From Candidatus Omnitrophota bacterium (GTDB taxonomy: Bacteria; Omnitrophota; Gorgyraeia; Gorgyraeales; Gorgyraeaceae): a stretch of DNA of 6,237 nt. Below are positions 5,548-6,237 of this stretch, piece by piece; position 1 is the first letter of the stretch, and every line of letters begins with the position of its first letter. Made by a program: the position numbers and the translations under genes. The stretch is from the NCBI GenBank assembly GCA_020057645.1, contig JAGVFL010000101.1:1-6237 (forward strand), written 5' to 3'. The notes under the pieces are model-generated. The model was not told the DNA's origin and did no database searches. It worked only from the letters and a program-made list of their open reading frames with translations.

Positions 5548-5869
5548 AAGGAACTGCATTAAGACGTTTCTGAGGTATCTTTTTATCGCAAGATAGGCAT
5601 AGCCCGAATTTGCCCTCTTCCATGCGCTTCAATGCATCATCAATTTCGTATATAATCTCCTGCTCTCCGCCGGCAATATTCAAACTCAGCTCTCTGTCAT
5701 AGCTATCGCTCGCCATATCCGCCATATGAAAACTATAGCCGGACAGATCGCCTGATGATTCCCTCTGGGATTTCAGGTTCTCCTTGGCTATATGATTTAT
5801 ATCGCCGTTGATTGCCTCTCTCACCTTTATTAAAAGTTTCTTGTATTTTGCCAGTTCTGACTTGGTCAT
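5498..5869 (-). CDS. DksA/TraR-family zinc-finger protein
   Basis: Proteins of this family enter the RNA polymerase secondary channel and modulate initiation, often with ppGpp. At 123 residues it has a helical N-terminal region predicted to form the coiled coil (about 1-35 and 55-85), then a C4 zinc finger with C91, C94, C112 and C115 (CX2C-X17-CX2C) in a GLCLSCDKKIPQKRL context. At the coiled-coil tip, E. coli DksA has D71-x-x-D74-x-A76; here the aligned residues appear to be H48, D51 and A53 in HMADMA, so the first acidic residue is missing, as in YteA-like relatives. The ATG at 5869 overlaps the ileS stop (ATGA), with GGAGG 10 nt upstream. The 3' end overlaps the start region of lspA. Confidence 0.88.
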   Translation of the reverse strand: MTKSELAKYKKLLIKVREAINGDINHIAKENLKSQRESSGDLSGYSFHMADMASDSYDRELSLNIAGGEQEIIYEIDDALKRMEEGKFGLCLSCDKKIPQKRLNAVPYAKYCIQCKSKEEKDK

Positions 5870-6237
5870 CCTATTTTATCCTCCGTTACAACATCGACGC
5901 ATCTCTCGCAAAGTGTTGGATTGCCTTTATCCTTTCCGACTAACGCGCTCCAGTTCCAGCAACGGCTGCATTTTTTACCGCTTGCCTTGGCAACCTGGAT
6001 ATCTTTTTTGCCTCCCTTTATAATCTCTACCTGCGAGACTATGAATATATAACGTAAAATTGCCCGGTACTTATTTAAAAATTCGTATTCTTCTTTGTCG
6101 CCGCTAGCGAGCGTTACTTTAGCTTCGAGCGGACTGCCTATTAATTTAGCAATCCTTTTTTCTTCAAGGGCTTTTAAAACATCTTCTCTCAGCTGTATTA
6201 ACCTTTGCCATCCGGCCTCAAGCTCCGGATCAATCAG
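5866..6237 (-). CDS. ileS: Isoleucyl-tRNA synthetase, C-terminal part
   Basis: The 123 visible residues run from the window edge to a TGA at 5868-5866 and are the tail of IleRS, which charges tRNA-Ile with isoleucine. The stretch begins in the tRNA-binding helical domain (GWQRLIQLREDVLKALEEKR, about 9-28 of the visible part) and continues through IGSPLEAKV. It ends in the IleRS zinc finger KKCSRCWNW followed by LCERC, giving the two CX2C pairs. The catalytic core lies beyond the right edge. The stop overlaps the dksA-like ATG by 4 nt, showing a tightly coupled ileS-dksA-lspA unit, an order known from several bacterial groups. Confidence 0.93.
   Translation of the reverse strand: MIDPELEAGWQRLIQLREDVLKALEEKRIAKLIGSPLEAKVTLASGDKEEYEFLNKYRAILRYIFIVSQVEIIKGGKKDIQVAKASGKKCSRCWNWSALVGKDKGNPTLCERCVDVVTEDKIG

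Overview
This is a bacterial chromosomal window in which every gene I can support lies on the minus strand. It carries housekeeping genes (threonine biosynthesis, glycerol-3-phosphate synthesis, an ileS-dksA-lspA cluster, a tRNA-Pro), plus a REP-type transposase gene and an unusual number of palindromic intergenic elements. The ileS-dksA-lspA order, a short threonine synthase, an ACT-containing homoserine dehydrogenase and a RAYT-like transposase suggest a Gram-negative-type, possibly uncultured lineage such as Omnitrophota/PVC or a deltaproteobacterial relative. That placement is an impression, not a demonstrated assignment.

Layout in the direction of transcription (right to left). At 6237-5866 is the C-terminal end of ileS (IleRS zinc finger). 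Its stop overlaps the start of a dksA/traR-type zinc-finger gene (5869-5498), which in turn overlaps lspA (signal peptidase II, stop at 5035). The last codons of lspA contain a fully consensus sigma70 promoter (TTGACA, 17 bp, TATAAT) that drives an unrecognised 121-residue gene (4950-4585). Downstream of that gene is a block of three palindromes: a 17-bp perfect stem whose loop can also pair with its flank (4498-4563), a rho-independent terminator (4441-4482), and a solitary REP-like palindrome (4391-4437). Next come a promoter and gpsA, whose real start is a TTG behind an AGGAGG. After gpsA an excellent promoter (TTGAAA, 17 bp, TGGTATAAT) starts a unit made of tRNA-Pro(GGG), hom and thrC. hom follows the tRNA by 22 nt with no terminator and no evident ribosome binding site. 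A two-state hairpin separates hom from thrC.

Left of thrC, two copies of the REP-like palindrome face each other (639-686 and 744-791) directly upstream of a REP-associated tyrosine transposase gene that runs off the left edge. The third copy of this palindrome, near 4414, shows that the element also exists away from the transposase. This transposase-plus-palindrome set is the most system-like feature of the window.

Functionally, Hom makes homoserine and ThrC makes threonine from phosphohomoserine; the intervening homoserine kinase (thrB) is not in this window. GpsA supplies sn-glycerol-3-phosphate for phospholipids, LspA matures lipoproteins at the inner membrane, and the DksA-like protein probably modulates RNA polymerase. 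No stretch without a gene exceeds 300 bases; the two longest (618-788 and 4326-4584) are filled mainly by palindromic elements, promoters and a terminator.
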